64,000 bases of DNA from Betaproteobacteria bacterium (GCA_009377585.1 WHTS01000002.1:97097-161096); one strand, 5' to 3'; positions 28,820 through 36,957 are shown, counted from the first letter of the stretch. Numbers and translations are program-made. Notes: generated from the sequence alone by a model not told the origin.

Positions 28820-29935
28820 ATGGCAGGCAGCGCCCGATTCGATCCGGTTACGCTGGAAGTGCTGTGGACCCGCCTCATATCCACCGCCGACGAGGCGGCC
28901 GCGGCGCTGGTGCGCACCTCGTTCTCCACCGTCGTGCGCGAGTCCAACGACTTCGCCTGCGTGCTCACCGATGCCCGCGGCTATTCGCTGGTGCAGGCGA
29001 CCGACTCGATTCCCTCGTTCATCGGCACCGTGCCGCGCACCATCCGCGAATTTCTGCGGGAGTATCCGGCGCAATCGCTGGCGCCGGGCGACGTCCTCGC
29101 GACCAACGACATCTGGCTGGGTACCGGGCATCTGCCCGATATCACCGTGGCCAAGCCCATCTTCCGCGACGGCGTCCTGGTCGGCTTCGCCGGCTCGGTG
29201 GCGCATGCGCCGGACATCGGCGGTCGCATCCGCTCGGCCGATTCACGCGAAGTGTACGAGGAAGGCCTGCAGATTCCGCCGCTGAAAGTCGTGCACGCGG
29301 GCGTGCCGGACGAGACCTTCCTGCGCCTGCTGCGCAAGAACGTGCGCGTGCCCGACCAGGTGGTGGGCGATCTGTTCGCGCAGTTCTCCGCGCTCGATCT
29401 GATGGAGCGACGCGTGCTGGCGCTCATGCGCAGCCACGGGCTGGACGATCTCGCCCTGCTGGCCGAAGAGATCCAGTGGCGTTCCGAACAGGCGATGCGC
29501 AAGGCGATCCGCGAAGTGCCCGACGGCGTCTACCGCCACGAAACGATCACCGACGGGTTCGAGCAACCGGTGCTGCGCGACGCCTTCGAGCAGACCTACG
29601 CCACGGTGTTCGGTCGCTGGCCGCCGGTCGCGGAGGTCGAGATCGTGAACATCCGGGTGTGCGCCACGGCTACGGCCGGCCGGGGCCAGCTCTCGCTCGG
29701 ACTTGCAGAAGCGCAGTCGCAGCCACAGCCGCGAACGACGCGTACTATCGTGCTCGGCCAAGGTGCTGCACCGCAAACCGCGCCGGTGTACGAGCGCTCC
29801 ACACTGCCGGCGGGAATGCGCCTCGCCGGGCCGGCGCTGGTCGAAGAAGCTTCATCGACGCTGCTCGTGCCGGCGGGAGCGACGGCCACGATGCAGGCGA
29901 GCGGCAATATCGTCGTCGAGCTGCCGGAAAGCTAG
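28820..29935 (+). CDS. Chimeric hydantoinase/oxoprolinase relic (HyuB N-terminus joined to HyuA C-terminus)
   Basis: Residues 1 to about 249 match the N-terminal half of HyuB-type subunits (FDPVTLEVLWTRLISTADE, NDIWLGTGHLPDITV and EEGLQIPPLKVV). From about 252 on, the sequence is that of a HyuA C-terminus (EVEIVNIRV, VYERSTLPAGMRLAGPALVEE, STLLVPAG). Intact HyuB is about 550-600 residues and HyuA about 680, so the central parts of both are missing. The fusion is in frame and open throughout (371 residues). It probably arose by a deletion in a hyuB-hyuA operon and is unlikely to be a normal hydantoinase. Confidence 0.8.
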   Translation: MAGSARFDPVTLEVLWTRLISTADEAAAALVRTSFSTVVRESNDFACVLTDARGYSLVQATDSIPSFIGTVPRTIREFLREYPAQSLAPGDVLATNDIWLGTGHLPDITVAKPIFRDGVLVGFAGSVAHAPDIGGRIRSADSREVYEEGLQIPPLKVVHAGVPDETFLRLLRKNVRVPDQVVGDLFAQFSALDLMERRVLALMRSHGLDDLALLAEEIQWRSEQAMRKAIREVPDGVYRHETITDGFEQPVLRDAFEQTYATVFGRWPPVAEVEIVNIRVCATATAGRGQLSLGLAEAQSQPQPRTTRTIVLGQGAAPQTAPVYERSTLPAGMRLAGPALVEEASSTLLVPAGATATMQASGNIVVELPES

Positions 29936-29963
29936 ATCGCTCGGCGAAATATCCAGGCTGGGC

Positions 29964-30296
29964 TCAATAGCGGTGGTTACGGTGCGCGATCAGCATGCCG
30001 ATCGCGACGCCGAGCAACGCTGCGAATCCCAGCGTCTTCCATGGATTGGTGTGGACATAGTCGTCCACCTCGTAGGCTGCGCGCCGCGCGCCTTCGGTCG
30101 CCTGCATCTGCATGCGTTGCAGTTCTTGCCGTGCGTGGGAAAGCGACTGCACGACCTTGTTGCGCGCCGCCGCCACCTGCTCGCCGGTCTGGTCCGCGGT
30201 CATCCGCACCAGTTCCTCGGCATCGTCCAGCGCGCCGCTGAATTCGCGCTTGAGGTTCTCACGCGGTGGGTTCCTGTTCATCACGCTATGGTCCAT
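29964..30296 (-). CDS. ElaB/YqjD-family (DUF883) ribosome-associated membrane protein
   Basis: This 110-residue protein has a helical N-terminal two-thirds (DDAEELVRMTADQTGEQVAA) and a C-terminal membrane anchor (about 87-105). The family hallmark YVHTNPWKTLGFAALLG is present. Relatives YqjD and ElaB tether stationary-phase ribosomes to the inner membrane. The start at 30296 has AAGGAG seven bases upstream. It is divergent from the DksA-like gene, another stress-associated product. Confidence 0.88.
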   Translation of the reverse strand: MDHSVMNRNPPRENLKREFSGALDDAEELVRMTADQTGEQVAAARNKVVQSLSHARQELQRMQMQATEGARRAAYEVDDYVHTNPWKTLGFAALLGVAIGMLIAHRNHRY

Positions 30297-30462
30297 TCGC
30301 CGTCTCCTTGGTACGCCGTGTCGTGTCGCGCACTGGGCCCGCAAATCTTCGGCCCGAGCACCAGAGCGGCCGCGGCGTCATCCGCGCTTCGTCATCACCG
30401 TCGGCTTTCGGGTACGGCCGCTGCATGCAGCGCCTAGCTTTGGCGAAAGTCAACGTGACCTG

Positions 30463-30509
30463 GTGTCCTGAATCCGAAATTGGCCGCGCAAAACCCGGAC
30501 TCAGGACAC
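30463..30509. repeat. 14-bp inverted repeat in the DUF883/DksA-like gap
   Basis: Arms 30463-30476 (GTGTCCTGAATCCG) and 30496-30509 (CGGACTCAGGACAC) pair with one mismatch around a 19-base spacer. No T-run follows. The rest of the 264-base divergent region shows no clear promoter. Confidence 0.8.
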
Positions 30510-30560
30510 TAGCGCCGTATGCGAAGCCATGCATCCGATCACCTTCGAGGGAGTGCCGAC

Positions 30561-30953
30561 ATGCCGCTGACCGATTCCGAGCGCAGTGAACTCGAATCCC
30601 TGATCAACCGACGCCGCAATGACTTGGCCCGCGAGATCGAGAGCAACGTCGCACGCACGCGTGACAACAGCTTCGACGCGGTCGCCGGAGAGGCGCCCGA
30701 TGCGGGCGACGAGGCGCTCGCCTCGCTGGTGGCAGACACCGAGAACGCGGAAGCCCGCCGCGACCTGCGCGAATTGCAGGAGCTGGATGGCGCGCTGACC
30801 CGGCTAGCCGAAGGCACTTACGGAATCTGCGACACCTGCGGCGACGACATTCCGTTCGAGCGATTGCGCGTCAACTCGGGTGCCATGCGCTGCGTCCGCT
30901 GCCAGAGCGTGTACGAAAAAACGCATAGCCATCCCTCCGAGCCCTCGCTTTGA
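30561..30953 (+). CDS. TraR/DksA-family zinc-finger protein
   Basis: This 130-residue protein has an N-terminal coiled-coil region and the C4 zinc finger CDTCGDDIPFERLRVNSGAM with a second CVRC pair. DksA relatives bind the RNA polymerase secondary channel. The acidic tip of true DksA (DxxDxA) is not obvious here; DNSFDAVAGEAPDAGDEA occupies that region, so it is a short paralogue rather than DksA itself. The start at 30561 follows a GAGGGAG site. It converges on lon with seven bases between. Confidence 0.88.
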   Translation: MPLTDSERSELESLINRRRNDLAREIESNVARTRDNSFDAVAGEAPDAGDEALASLVADTENAEARRDLRELQELDGALTRLAEGTYGICDTCGDDIPFERLRVNSGAMRCVRCQSVYEKTHSHPSEPSL

Positions 30954-30960
30954 GGACGGC

Positions 30961-33429
30961 TCAGCGAACGTCCGCGGCGCTCAGTTCACCGGCCGCCGGC
31001 TCACCGAGCGCCGCATGAACCGCATCGTCGACGGTTTCGAGCCAGATGAACTCGATCTGACTGCGCGCATCCTCCGGCACGTCGGTGAGGTCCTTGCGGT
31101 TGCGGGCGGGCAGCATCACGCGCGTGATGCCGGCGCGCAGGGCCGCGAGTACCTTCTCCTTCACACCCCCGATCGGTAACACCAGGCCGCGCAGGCTGAT
31201 CTCGCCCGTCATGGCGGTATCGCTGCGCACCGGCCGCCCGGTCATGAGCGAGGCCAGCGCAAGAAACATCGCCACCCCCGCGCTGGGACCGTCCTTGGGC
31301 GTTGCCCCGGCCGGCACGTGCACGTGGATGTCGCTCTTCTCGAACAACGACGCATCGACAGCGAGCGATTGCGCACGCGACTTGATGAGGCTCAACGCTG
31401 CCTGGCCGCTTTCCTTCATCACCTCGCCCAGCTGGCCGGTGAGGATCAGCTTGCCGCTGCCCGGCACGCGGGTCGCCTCGATGAAGAGGATGTCTCCGCC
31501 CACGGGCGTCCACGCCAGCCCGGTCGCAACGCCCGGCATACTGGTGCGAAGCGCGACCTCGCTTTCGAACCGGCGCGGCCCGAGAATCTCCTCGAGGTCA
31601 TTCGGGCCGACGTCCATGCGGGTCGCCACGCCCTCGGCGATGCGCATCGCCGCGCGCCGCATGACCGAACCGATCTCGCGCTCGAGGTTGCGAACACCCG
31701 CCTCGCGCGTGTAGTCGTAGATGATCGCGCGCACCGTCTCGTCGCTCAGCGTCACCTGCTCGGGCGCGAGCCCGTTCGATTCCATCTGCCGCTTGACCAG
31801 GTAGCGCCGCGCGATCTGCAGCTTCTCTTCCTGCGTATAGCCCGGAAGGTGAATGATCTCCATCCGGTCGCGCAAAGGCCCGGGAACCGTGTCGAGCATG
31901 TTCGCCGTGCCGATGAACATCACGTGTGACAGATCGAACGGCACCCCGAGGTAGTTGTCGCGGAAGGTCGCGTTCTGCTCCGGATCGAGCACTTCGAGTA
32001 GCGCCGACGACGGATCGCCGTGAAAGCCGCCCGCCCCGAGCTTGTCCATCTCGTCGAGCATCAGCACGCAGTCGTTGGTACCCGCCTTGCGAATCGCCTG
32101 GATGATGTTGCCCGGCAGCGCACCGATGTAGGTGCGCCGATGGCCGCGGATCTCCGCCTCGTCATGCGTGCCGCCGAGGCTCACGCGCGCGAACTTCCGC
32201 CCGGTTGCCTTGGCGATGCTCTGGCCGAGCGAAGTCTTGCCCACGCCGGGCGGTCCGACGAAGCACAGGATCGGGCTCTTGCCCTCGGGGTTGAGCTTGC
32301 GCACCGCGAGGAACTCGAGGATGCGGCGCTTGATCTTGTCGAGACCGAAGTGGTCCTCGTCCAGGACGCGGCGCGCCTCCGCGATGTCAATCTCGCCTTC
32401 ACTGCGCGTGTTCCACGGCAGCTCCACCAGCCAGTCGAGATAGGTGCGGATCATCGAGTACTCGCCCGCGCCTTCGGGCATGCGCTCCAGGCGCTTCAGC
32501 TCCTTGCGCGCCTGCTTGTCGACGTCCTCCGGCATCTTGGCCTCGCCGATGAGCTTCTCCAGCTCCTCGACCTCGGCCGTGCGGTCGTCGGCCTCGCCCA
32601 GCTCCTTCTGGATCGTGCGCATCTGCTCGCGCAGCACGTGCTTGCGCTGCTGCTCGCCCAAAGCCTCCTGGGTCTGCTCGCTGATCTGGCGCGTGAGCTT
32701 CAGGATCTCCAGGCGGCCGGCGAGCAGCTTGGCGACCTTGTCCATGCGCTCCTTGAGATCGAAGGTCTCGAGGATCTCCTGCTTCTCGGCCACGCGCACG
32801 TCGGCGAAGCTCGCGACCATATCGCAAAGCTGGTTGGCCGAATTGAGGCTCTGGATTGCGGCGACCAGCTCGGCGGGGGCTTGCGGCAGCAGTTCGAACA
32901 CCTCTGCCGCTCGCGCCTTCAAGTTGAGCATGCGCGCTTCGATTTCGGCGCCGTTGACATCGGGCGTCTCCACCGGCGCGATGCGCGCAACCAGGAACGG
33001 ATAGCCTTCCACGAATTGCAGCACGCGAAAGCGCTGCGTTCCTTGGCAGACCATGTGGTGCACGCCGTCCTCGGTGGTCACGTAGCGCATGATGTTGGCC
33101 ACCGTGCCCACCCAATGGAGATTTTCCGGCCCCGGCGTATTGACCTCGGGCTGGCGCTGCAGCAGCACGCCGACGGGGCGCTCGGCCCGCAGGGCTTCCT
33201 GCGCAGCCGCGATCGAGCCCGGCCGGCCGATGGTCAGCGGGAACACCACGCCGGGGAACAGCACGACATTGCGCGAGGGCACGATGATCATCGCATCCTC
33301 GGGCACCGCCTTGCTTTCGCGGCCATGGGCGCGCGCCGCTGCCTCGGCGCCGGCCAGGCTGGCGGTATCGGGCGCATCGACCAATACCGGGGGCTCAACG
33401 GGCAAGTTGTTCATCGCGTCCTCGTTCAT
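30961..33429 (-). CDS. lon: Lon ATP-dependent protease
   Basis: This 822-residue LonA protease degrades misfolded and regulatory proteins. The N-terminal LON domain begins near AMIIVPSRNVVLFPGVVFPL. The AAA+ domain has Walker A GPPGVGKTSLG, and the protease domain has the Ser in KDGPSAGVAMF and the following Lys region. The ATG at 33429 overlaps the stop of the upstream hsp20 gene by four bases; a second ATG at 33414 is also possible. Coupling to a small heat-shock protein suggests a shared heat-shock transcript. Confidence 0.96.
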   Translation of the reverse strand: MNEDAMNNLPVEPPVLVDAPDTASLAGAEAAARAHGRESKAVPEDAMIIVPSRNVVLFPGVVFPLTIGRPGSIAAAQEALRAERPVGVLLQRQPEVNTPGPENLHWVGTVANIMRYVTTEDGVHHMVCQGTQRFRVLQFVEGYPFLVARIAPVETPDVNGAEIEARMLNLKARAAEVFELLPQAPAELVAAIQSLNSANQLCDMVASFADVRVAEKQEILETFDLKERMDKVAKLLAGRLEILKLTRQISEQTQEALGEQQRKHVLREQMRTIQKELGEADDRTAEVEELEKLIGEAKMPEDVDKQARKELKRLERMPEGAGEYSMIRTYLDWLVELPWNTRSEGEIDIAEARRVLDEDHFGLDKIKRRILEFLAVRKLNPEGKSPILCFVGPPGVGKTSLGQSIAKATGRKFARVSLGGTHDEAEIRGHRRTYIGALPGNIIQAIRKAGTNDCVLMLDEMDKLGAGGFHGDPSSALLEVLDPEQNATFRDNYLGVPFDLSHVMFIGTANMLDTVPGPLRDRMEIIHLPGYTQEEKLQIARRYLVKRQMESNGLAPEQVTLSDETVRAIIYDYTREAGVRNLEREIGSVMRRAAMRIAEGVATRMDVGPNDLEEILGPRRFESEVALRTSMPGVATGLAWTPVGGDILFIEATRVPGSGKLILTGQLGEVMKESGQAALSLIKSRAQSLAVDASLFEKSDIHVHVPAGATPKDGPSAGVAMFLALASLMTGRPVRSDTAMTGEISLRGLVLPIGGVKEKVLAALRAGITRVMLPARNRKDLTDVPEDARSQIEFIWLETVDDAVHAALGEPAAGELSAADVR

Positions 33430-33857
33430 GGGTTCGGCTTGCGCAATGTGACCAACAGACAGCCATCCTGCAGGGCCGCATGGGAAATCTCCTGCGGCGG
33501 GCCCCGGAAGCGCAACCGGCGTACAAATCGTCCATGCGGAATCTCCTTGCGCCGGATGGCGCCGTCGGCGCATCCGTGCGGGATGGTTCGCTCGGCCACG
33601 ATGTCGAGGCAATCGCCATCGAGGCGGTAACGGATGCGCTCCGAGGGAACGCCGGGCAGTGCGACCAGCACCGTCCAGCTCTCGTCGGTCTCGTAGATAT
33701 CGACCGGCGGCTCCCATACACCACCCGAATGCTGCGGCTCATCCTGCGTCGATTGCTGTTCCTGCAGCCGGAAGAACTGCTGCCGCAGGCGATCCGCCTC
33801 GTCCAGCATGCGAATCGCCTCCGACCACATCCATGAGCGTGCGTAGCGATCATCCAT
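33426..33857 (-). CDS. Hsp20 small heat-shock protein
   Basis: This is about 143 residues with an alpha-crystallin domain at roughly 50-140 (PPVDIYETDESWTVLVALPGV and the late VRRLRFRGPPQEI) and a short C-terminal tail. Such proteins hold unfolded clients for refolding or proteolysis. The start is uncertain: 33857 is chosen, and an in-frame ATG at 33911 would add 18 residues. It overlaps lon by four bases, an unusual arrangement that pairs a holdase with a protease. Confidence 0.88.
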   Translation of the reverse strand: MDDRYARSWMWSEAIRMLDEADRLRQQFFRLQEQQSTQDEPQHSGGVWEPPVDIYETDESWTVLVALPGVPSERIRYRLDGDCLDIVAERTIPHGCADGAIRRKEIPHGRFVRRLRFRGPPQEISHAALQDGCLLVTLRKPNP

Positions 33858-33865
33858 GGTTGCCG

Positions 33866-33893
33866 AAGTGGGGCCTGGTTCGGGGAAATCAAT
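33866..33893 (-). promoter_or_regulatory. Weak sigma-32-like promoter candidate for hsp20-lon
   Basis: On the minus strand ATTGAT (33893-33888) and CCCCACTT (33873-33866) are 14 bases apart, resembling a heat-shock sigma-32 promoter. It would begin transcription at or near the chosen hsp20 start. An inverted repeat AATTGC-5-GCAATT (33891-33907) overlaps the -35. Confidence 0.3.
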
Positions 33894-34059
33894 TGCTGGA
33901 CGCAATTCCAAGGCCCGATGCCGTACGAAGCGAAGGGTGAAAAGCGAAACGTGAGAGGCGGCGCCCCTTGAGACTCGGGCTCCTCGGAAGTGAAGGATGA
34001 AGGGCGAAAAGCCGCGAGATCAGGTTGTTATGCGCTCGGCACCGGCGCCGCGGCCACCT

Positions 34060-34869
34060 TCACCCTTCCCTCTTCACTCCCAACGCCTCCGCATAATTCC
34101 CGCCCGCCAAATGAAACGCCACCGGCCCATCGGGTTCGCCGCGGATGAACTGGTGGACGAGTGGGTCTCCGGAGCGTCGGATCTCCTCGGCCGGACCCTG
34201 TGCGGCGACCTTGCCGTTGGCGATGAAGTAGACGTAGTCGATCACCTTCAGCGCTTCCCTCGCATCGTAGGACACCACGATCGACGTCACGCCGAGCGCG
34301 TCGTTCAGCTCGCGTACGAGGTTGCCGATCACGTTGCACGCAATCGGATCGAGCCCGGAAAAAGGCTCGTCGTACATGATGAGATCCGGGTCCATCGCGA
34401 TGGCGCGAGCCAGCCCGACTCGGCGCGCCATGCCCCCGGAGAGCTCCGAGGGCATGAGCCGGGCAGCCCCGCGCAGCCCCACGGCGTTGAGCTTCATCAG
34501 CACGATGTCGCGAATCATGCGCTCGGGCAGGTCCGCCTTTTCGCGCATGGGAAAAGCGACGTTCTCGAACACCGACAGGTCAGTGAAGAGCCCGCCTTGC
34601 TGGAACTGCATCCCGATTTTTCGCCGCACGCGGTAAAGATCATCGCGGTCGAGTGCATTGATCGCTTCGCCGTCGATGCGCACCGATCCCTGTTGCGGCA
34701 GCAGCTGACCCCCGATCAGGCGCAGCAGCGTGGTCTTGCCCGAGCCGCTCGCGCCCATGATGCCGACGATGCTGCCGCGCGCAATGGCAGCCGAAATGCC
34801 GCAGAAGATCTCGCGCCCGGGAAAGGAGAAATGGACGTTGTCGATTTCGACGATGGGGCCGGTGGTCAT
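34060..34869 (-). CDS. MlaF-type ABC transporter ATPase (phospholipid transport)
   Basis: This 269-residue ATP-binding subunit has Walker A GASGSGKTTLLRLIGG, a Q-loop in GMQFQQGGLFTDL, the signature LSGGMARRVGLARA and Walker B LIMYDEPFSGLDP. The QQGGLFTDLSVFENVAFP pattern is that of MlaF/Ttg2A, which energises lipid transport between inner and outer membranes. No mlaE, mlaD, mlaC or mlaB gene lies nearby, so the partner permease must be elsewhere. It follows the M20 peptidase gene by nine bases and may be co-transcribed with it. Confidence 0.88.
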   Translation of the reverse strand: MTTGPIVEIDNVHFSFPGREIFCGISAAIARGSIVGIMGASGSGKTTLLRLIGGQLLPQQGSVRIDGEAINALDRDDLYRVRRKIGMQFQQGGLFTDLSVFENVAFPMREKADLPERMIRDIVLMKLNAVGLRGAARLMPSELSGGMARRVGLARAIAMDPDLIMYDEPFSGLDPIACNVIGNLVRELNDALGVTSIVVSYDAREALKVIDYVYFIANGKVAAQGPAEEIRRSGDPLVHQFIRGEPDGPVAFHLAGGNYAEALGVKREG

Positions 34870-34878
34870 GGGGTTTCG

Positions 34879-36291
34879 CTAGCCTGCGGTTGCGGCGGTG
34901 CGTCCGAGCGGAAGATCGGCCTCGCCCAGATCCCAGAACAGCCCCGACATCATCTGCATGCCCTCGCGCAGTAGCGGCGCCAGCACGTGCTCGTCGGGTG
35001 CGTGCTGGCTGCAGCCGGCGTACGAGTGCGGCACCCACAGCGTCGGCAGCCCCAGCACCTCGGCGAAGCACTCGTTCGGCAATGAGCCGCCGAGATTGGG
35101 CAGAATCGCGGGCTTCACGCCGGTGGTGCGCTCGATCGACGCGGCGGCCCAGCGTACCCACGGATTGTGCGGATCGAGACGGGTCGCCGCCATGAAGCTC
35201 TTGCGCGAGAGCTCGATCTGGACCGCGTCGAAGCCGTTGGCGTCGAGGTGACGGCGCAGCGCGGGCACGAGCGCATCCGGGTCGGTGCCGGCGACGAAGC
35301 GGATCTGGCAGAACGCCACCGCCTGCCCCGGGATCGCGTTGACCGGGTTGTCCGGATTGCCGGTGCGGAATGCGAGCACTTCGAACGTGTTCCAGCCGAA
35401 CACCTTCTCCGCACGCGTGAATCCCGGTTCTCCCCACCAGTCGTCGACGGTGGGCTCGCCTTCGATTGGCTCCACCGGACAGTCCGCCAGGGCCGCGCGC
35501 ACCGATGCCGGCATGGGCGGGGGCATCAGCTCGCGCGCGAGCACCTGGCCGTTGTGCGACACGATGCTGGCGATGGCGTGCGCGAGCACAATGCCCGGAT
35601 TGGCGAGCAGCCCGCCCCAGTTGCCGGAATGATTGCCGCCGTCGCGAAAATGCACGCGCAAGGTGATGTTGAGCGCGCCGCGCGAGCCGAGAAACAGAGT
35701 CGGCCGCTTCGCGTTCAGGCGCGGGCCGTCGGAGGCGATGAACACGTCGGCGCGCAGGCGCTCCTGCTCGCGCTCGCAGAAGGCGCGCAGCCCGGGCGAG
35801 CCCAGCTCCTCGCTGGTCTCCATCAACATTTTGACGTTGAACCCGAGGCGCCCACGGGCCTGCAACACGCAGCCCAGCGCCGCCATGTTGATCGAGTGCT
35901 GGCCCTTGTTGTCGGCGCTGCCGCGGCCGTAATAGCGGCTGCCCTCCTCGATCAACGTCCAGGGGCCGAGCCCGCTGCGCCACTGCTCCTCCAGTCCCCG
36001 GATCACGTCGCCGTGACCGTAGGTAAGCATGGTAGGGAGCGAAGGGTCTTCGATGCGCTCGGCCACCAGGATGGGGCCGCCGCCTTCCATCGGGTTTTCG
36101 AAGCGCTCGGTGTGGAACCCCATCTGCGCGAGCGCCGGAGCGATTTCGCGATCGAGATATTCGTACAGATGCGGCCGGCTCGACGCCACCTGGCTCTCCG
36201 AGCGGATCGCGACGCGCCGGCGCAGGTCGTCGATCAACTGGCCCTGGTCGTGATAGGCGGTCGCCTTCGAGATCGCTGCTTCACGCGTCAT
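34879..36291 (-). CDS. M20-family metallopeptidase/deacylase
   Basis: This 470-residue zinc-dependent hydrolase belongs to the ArgE/DapE/carboxypeptidase-like group. The metal-binding motifs are TYGHGDV near the front, GRGSADNKGQ and METSEELGSPG. The central dimerisation domain follows LFLGSRGALNITLRVHFRDG. A late GGSLPNECFAEVLGLPTLWV and HAPDEHV supply the last metal ligand. The start at 36291 has GGGAG seven bases upstream. Substrate is not predictable; dipeptides or N-acyl amino acids are typical. Confidence 0.88.
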   Translation of the reverse strand: MTREAAISKATAYHDQGQLIDDLRRRVAIRSESQVASSRPHLYEYLDREIAPALAQMGFHTERFENPMEGGGPILVAERIEDPSLPTMLTYGHGDVIRGLEEQWRSGLGPWTLIEEGSRYYGRGSADNKGQHSINMAALGCVLQARGRLGFNVKMLMETSEELGSPGLRAFCEREQERLRADVFIASDGPRLNAKRPTLFLGSRGALNITLRVHFRDGGNHSGNWGGLLANPGIVLAHAIASIVSHNGQVLARELMPPPMPASVRAALADCPVEPIEGEPTVDDWWGEPGFTRAEKVFGWNTFEVLAFRTGNPDNPVNAIPGQAVAFCQIRFVAGTDPDALVPALRRHLDANGFDAVQIELSRKSFMAATRLDPHNPWVRWAAASIERTTGVKPAILPNLGGSLPNECFAEVLGLPTLWVPHSYAGCSQHAPDEHVLAPLLREGMQMMSGLFWDLGEADLPLGRTAATAG

Positions 36292-36324
36292 GACTTGCTC
36301 CCTTGGCTCGGCGCGCGGCCGAAG

Positions 36325-36355
36325 AAAAAAGAGGCCGTGGGATTGCCACGGCCTC
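36325..36355 (-). terminator. Intrinsic terminator downstream of the small exported peptide gene
   Basis: A perfect 10-bp stem (GAGGCCGTGG with CCACGGCCTC) and a five-base loop are followed on the minus strand by six T. It separates the 36446-36595 gene from the M20 peptidase gene. Confidence 0.88.
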
Positions 36356-36445
36356 GAGTTGCGTCGAATTTCGACTGCCTGTTCTCGCGTCGGCTGGCTC
36401 GAGAGCCTGCGCACCGACGGCGAAGTCATTGAAGGTTATGCAGCT

Positions 36446-36595
36446 CTAGCCCCCTCTCGCCTGGGTGGCGGTGGGAGTGCTTTGCTGCTGTGATCCGTCG
36501 GCCGACTTCGCCTTCGCGCCGGTGCAAGCTAACGCGGCACCACTCGTCATCGAAAACACGACAACGGTGGCGATGCTGAGCAATCGACTAGACAT
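36446..36595 (-). CDS. 49-residue exported peptide, function unknown
   Basis: The product starts MSSRLLSIATVVVFSMTSGA, a clear Sec-type signal peptide with cleavage likely after ALA near residue 23. It leaves a hydrophilic mature peptide of about 26 residues with one Cys (ACTGAKAKSADGSQQQS). I recognise no family. The gene has its own terminator 90 bases downstream and an exceptionally strong ribosome-binding site, both indicating a genuine, highly translated single-gene transcript. Confidence 0.75.
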   Translation of the reverse strand: MSSRLLSIATVVVFSMTSGAALACTGAKAKSADGSQQQSTPTATQARGG

Positions 36596-36596
36596 C

Positions 36597-36611
36597 GGAT
36601 CACCTCCTTTC
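36597..36611 (-). promoter_or_regulatory. Exceptionally long Shine-Dalgarno sequence
   Basis: The minus strand reads GAAAGGAGGTGATCC, ending one base before the ATG at 36595. It is complementary over 15 bases to the usual 3' end of bacterial 16S rRNA (GGATCACCTCCTTTC). This decides the start of the 49-residue gene. Confidence 0.9.
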
Positions 36612-36671
36612 AGCGAGAACCGGCACATGCCGTGGTGCGACTGTAGCAGACGCCGGCCCGGGTCAGCAAAC

Positions 36672-36755
36672 CGGCGCTTGCGCCGCCCCAATACGGCACT
36701 TGCGCCGCCCCAATACGGCACTTGCGCCGCCCCAATAACGGCGCTTGCGCCGCCC
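36672..36755. repeat. 22-bp tandem repeat array, about four copies
   Basis: Units start at 36672, 36694, 36716 and 36739 (after one extra base). They share the core CTTGCGCCGCCCCAATA, and the last unit diverges after CGCCGCCC. The outer copies contain a small GGCGC-TT-GCGCC palindrome. The array lies between the divergent small-peptide and rhlE genes, just upstream of the rhlE promoter. Confidence 0.93.
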
Positions 36756-36775
36756 TTGTGCGTCTTATCTGCGCT

Positions 36776-36803
36776 TTGCGCCCCGAGGGGGTTACTGTAT
36801 AGT
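36776..36803 (+). promoter_or_regulatory. Probable rhlE promoter
   Basis: TTGCGC (36776-36781) and TATAGT (36798-36803) are 16 bases apart, giving a start near 36810 and a leader of about 150 bases. The leader contains an 8-bp hairpin, CTGCGCGC-CTCGA-GCGCGCAG (36913-36933), shortly before the ribosome-binding site. Confidence 0.5.
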
Positions 36804-36957
36804 GCGCACCCAAGCTCGTCGCCGCCTCATCCGGTCTGCGGTACGTCCCCTTCGCGGTTGTCTCCCAAAACTCCCCGAATCCTTCCACAGCGTTCATCCG
36901 CCTGAACCGGTTCTGCGCGCCTCGAGCGCGCAGCAGGCCGATTTCAGGAGATCTGCA

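Noticed and set aside
32020..33630. 536-codon plus-strand frame over lon
   Set aside because: Antisense shadow of lon and hsp20; composition is Leu/His/Arg-rich as expected from reversed high-GC coding sequence.
33920..34090. GAAGGGTGAAAAGCG-like low-complexity stretch
   Set aside because: Purine-rich partial repeats are visible but no consistent unit or palindrome could be defined.
36672..36755. Short CRISPR array
   Set aside because: Units are directly tandem with no spacers, and no cas genes are present.
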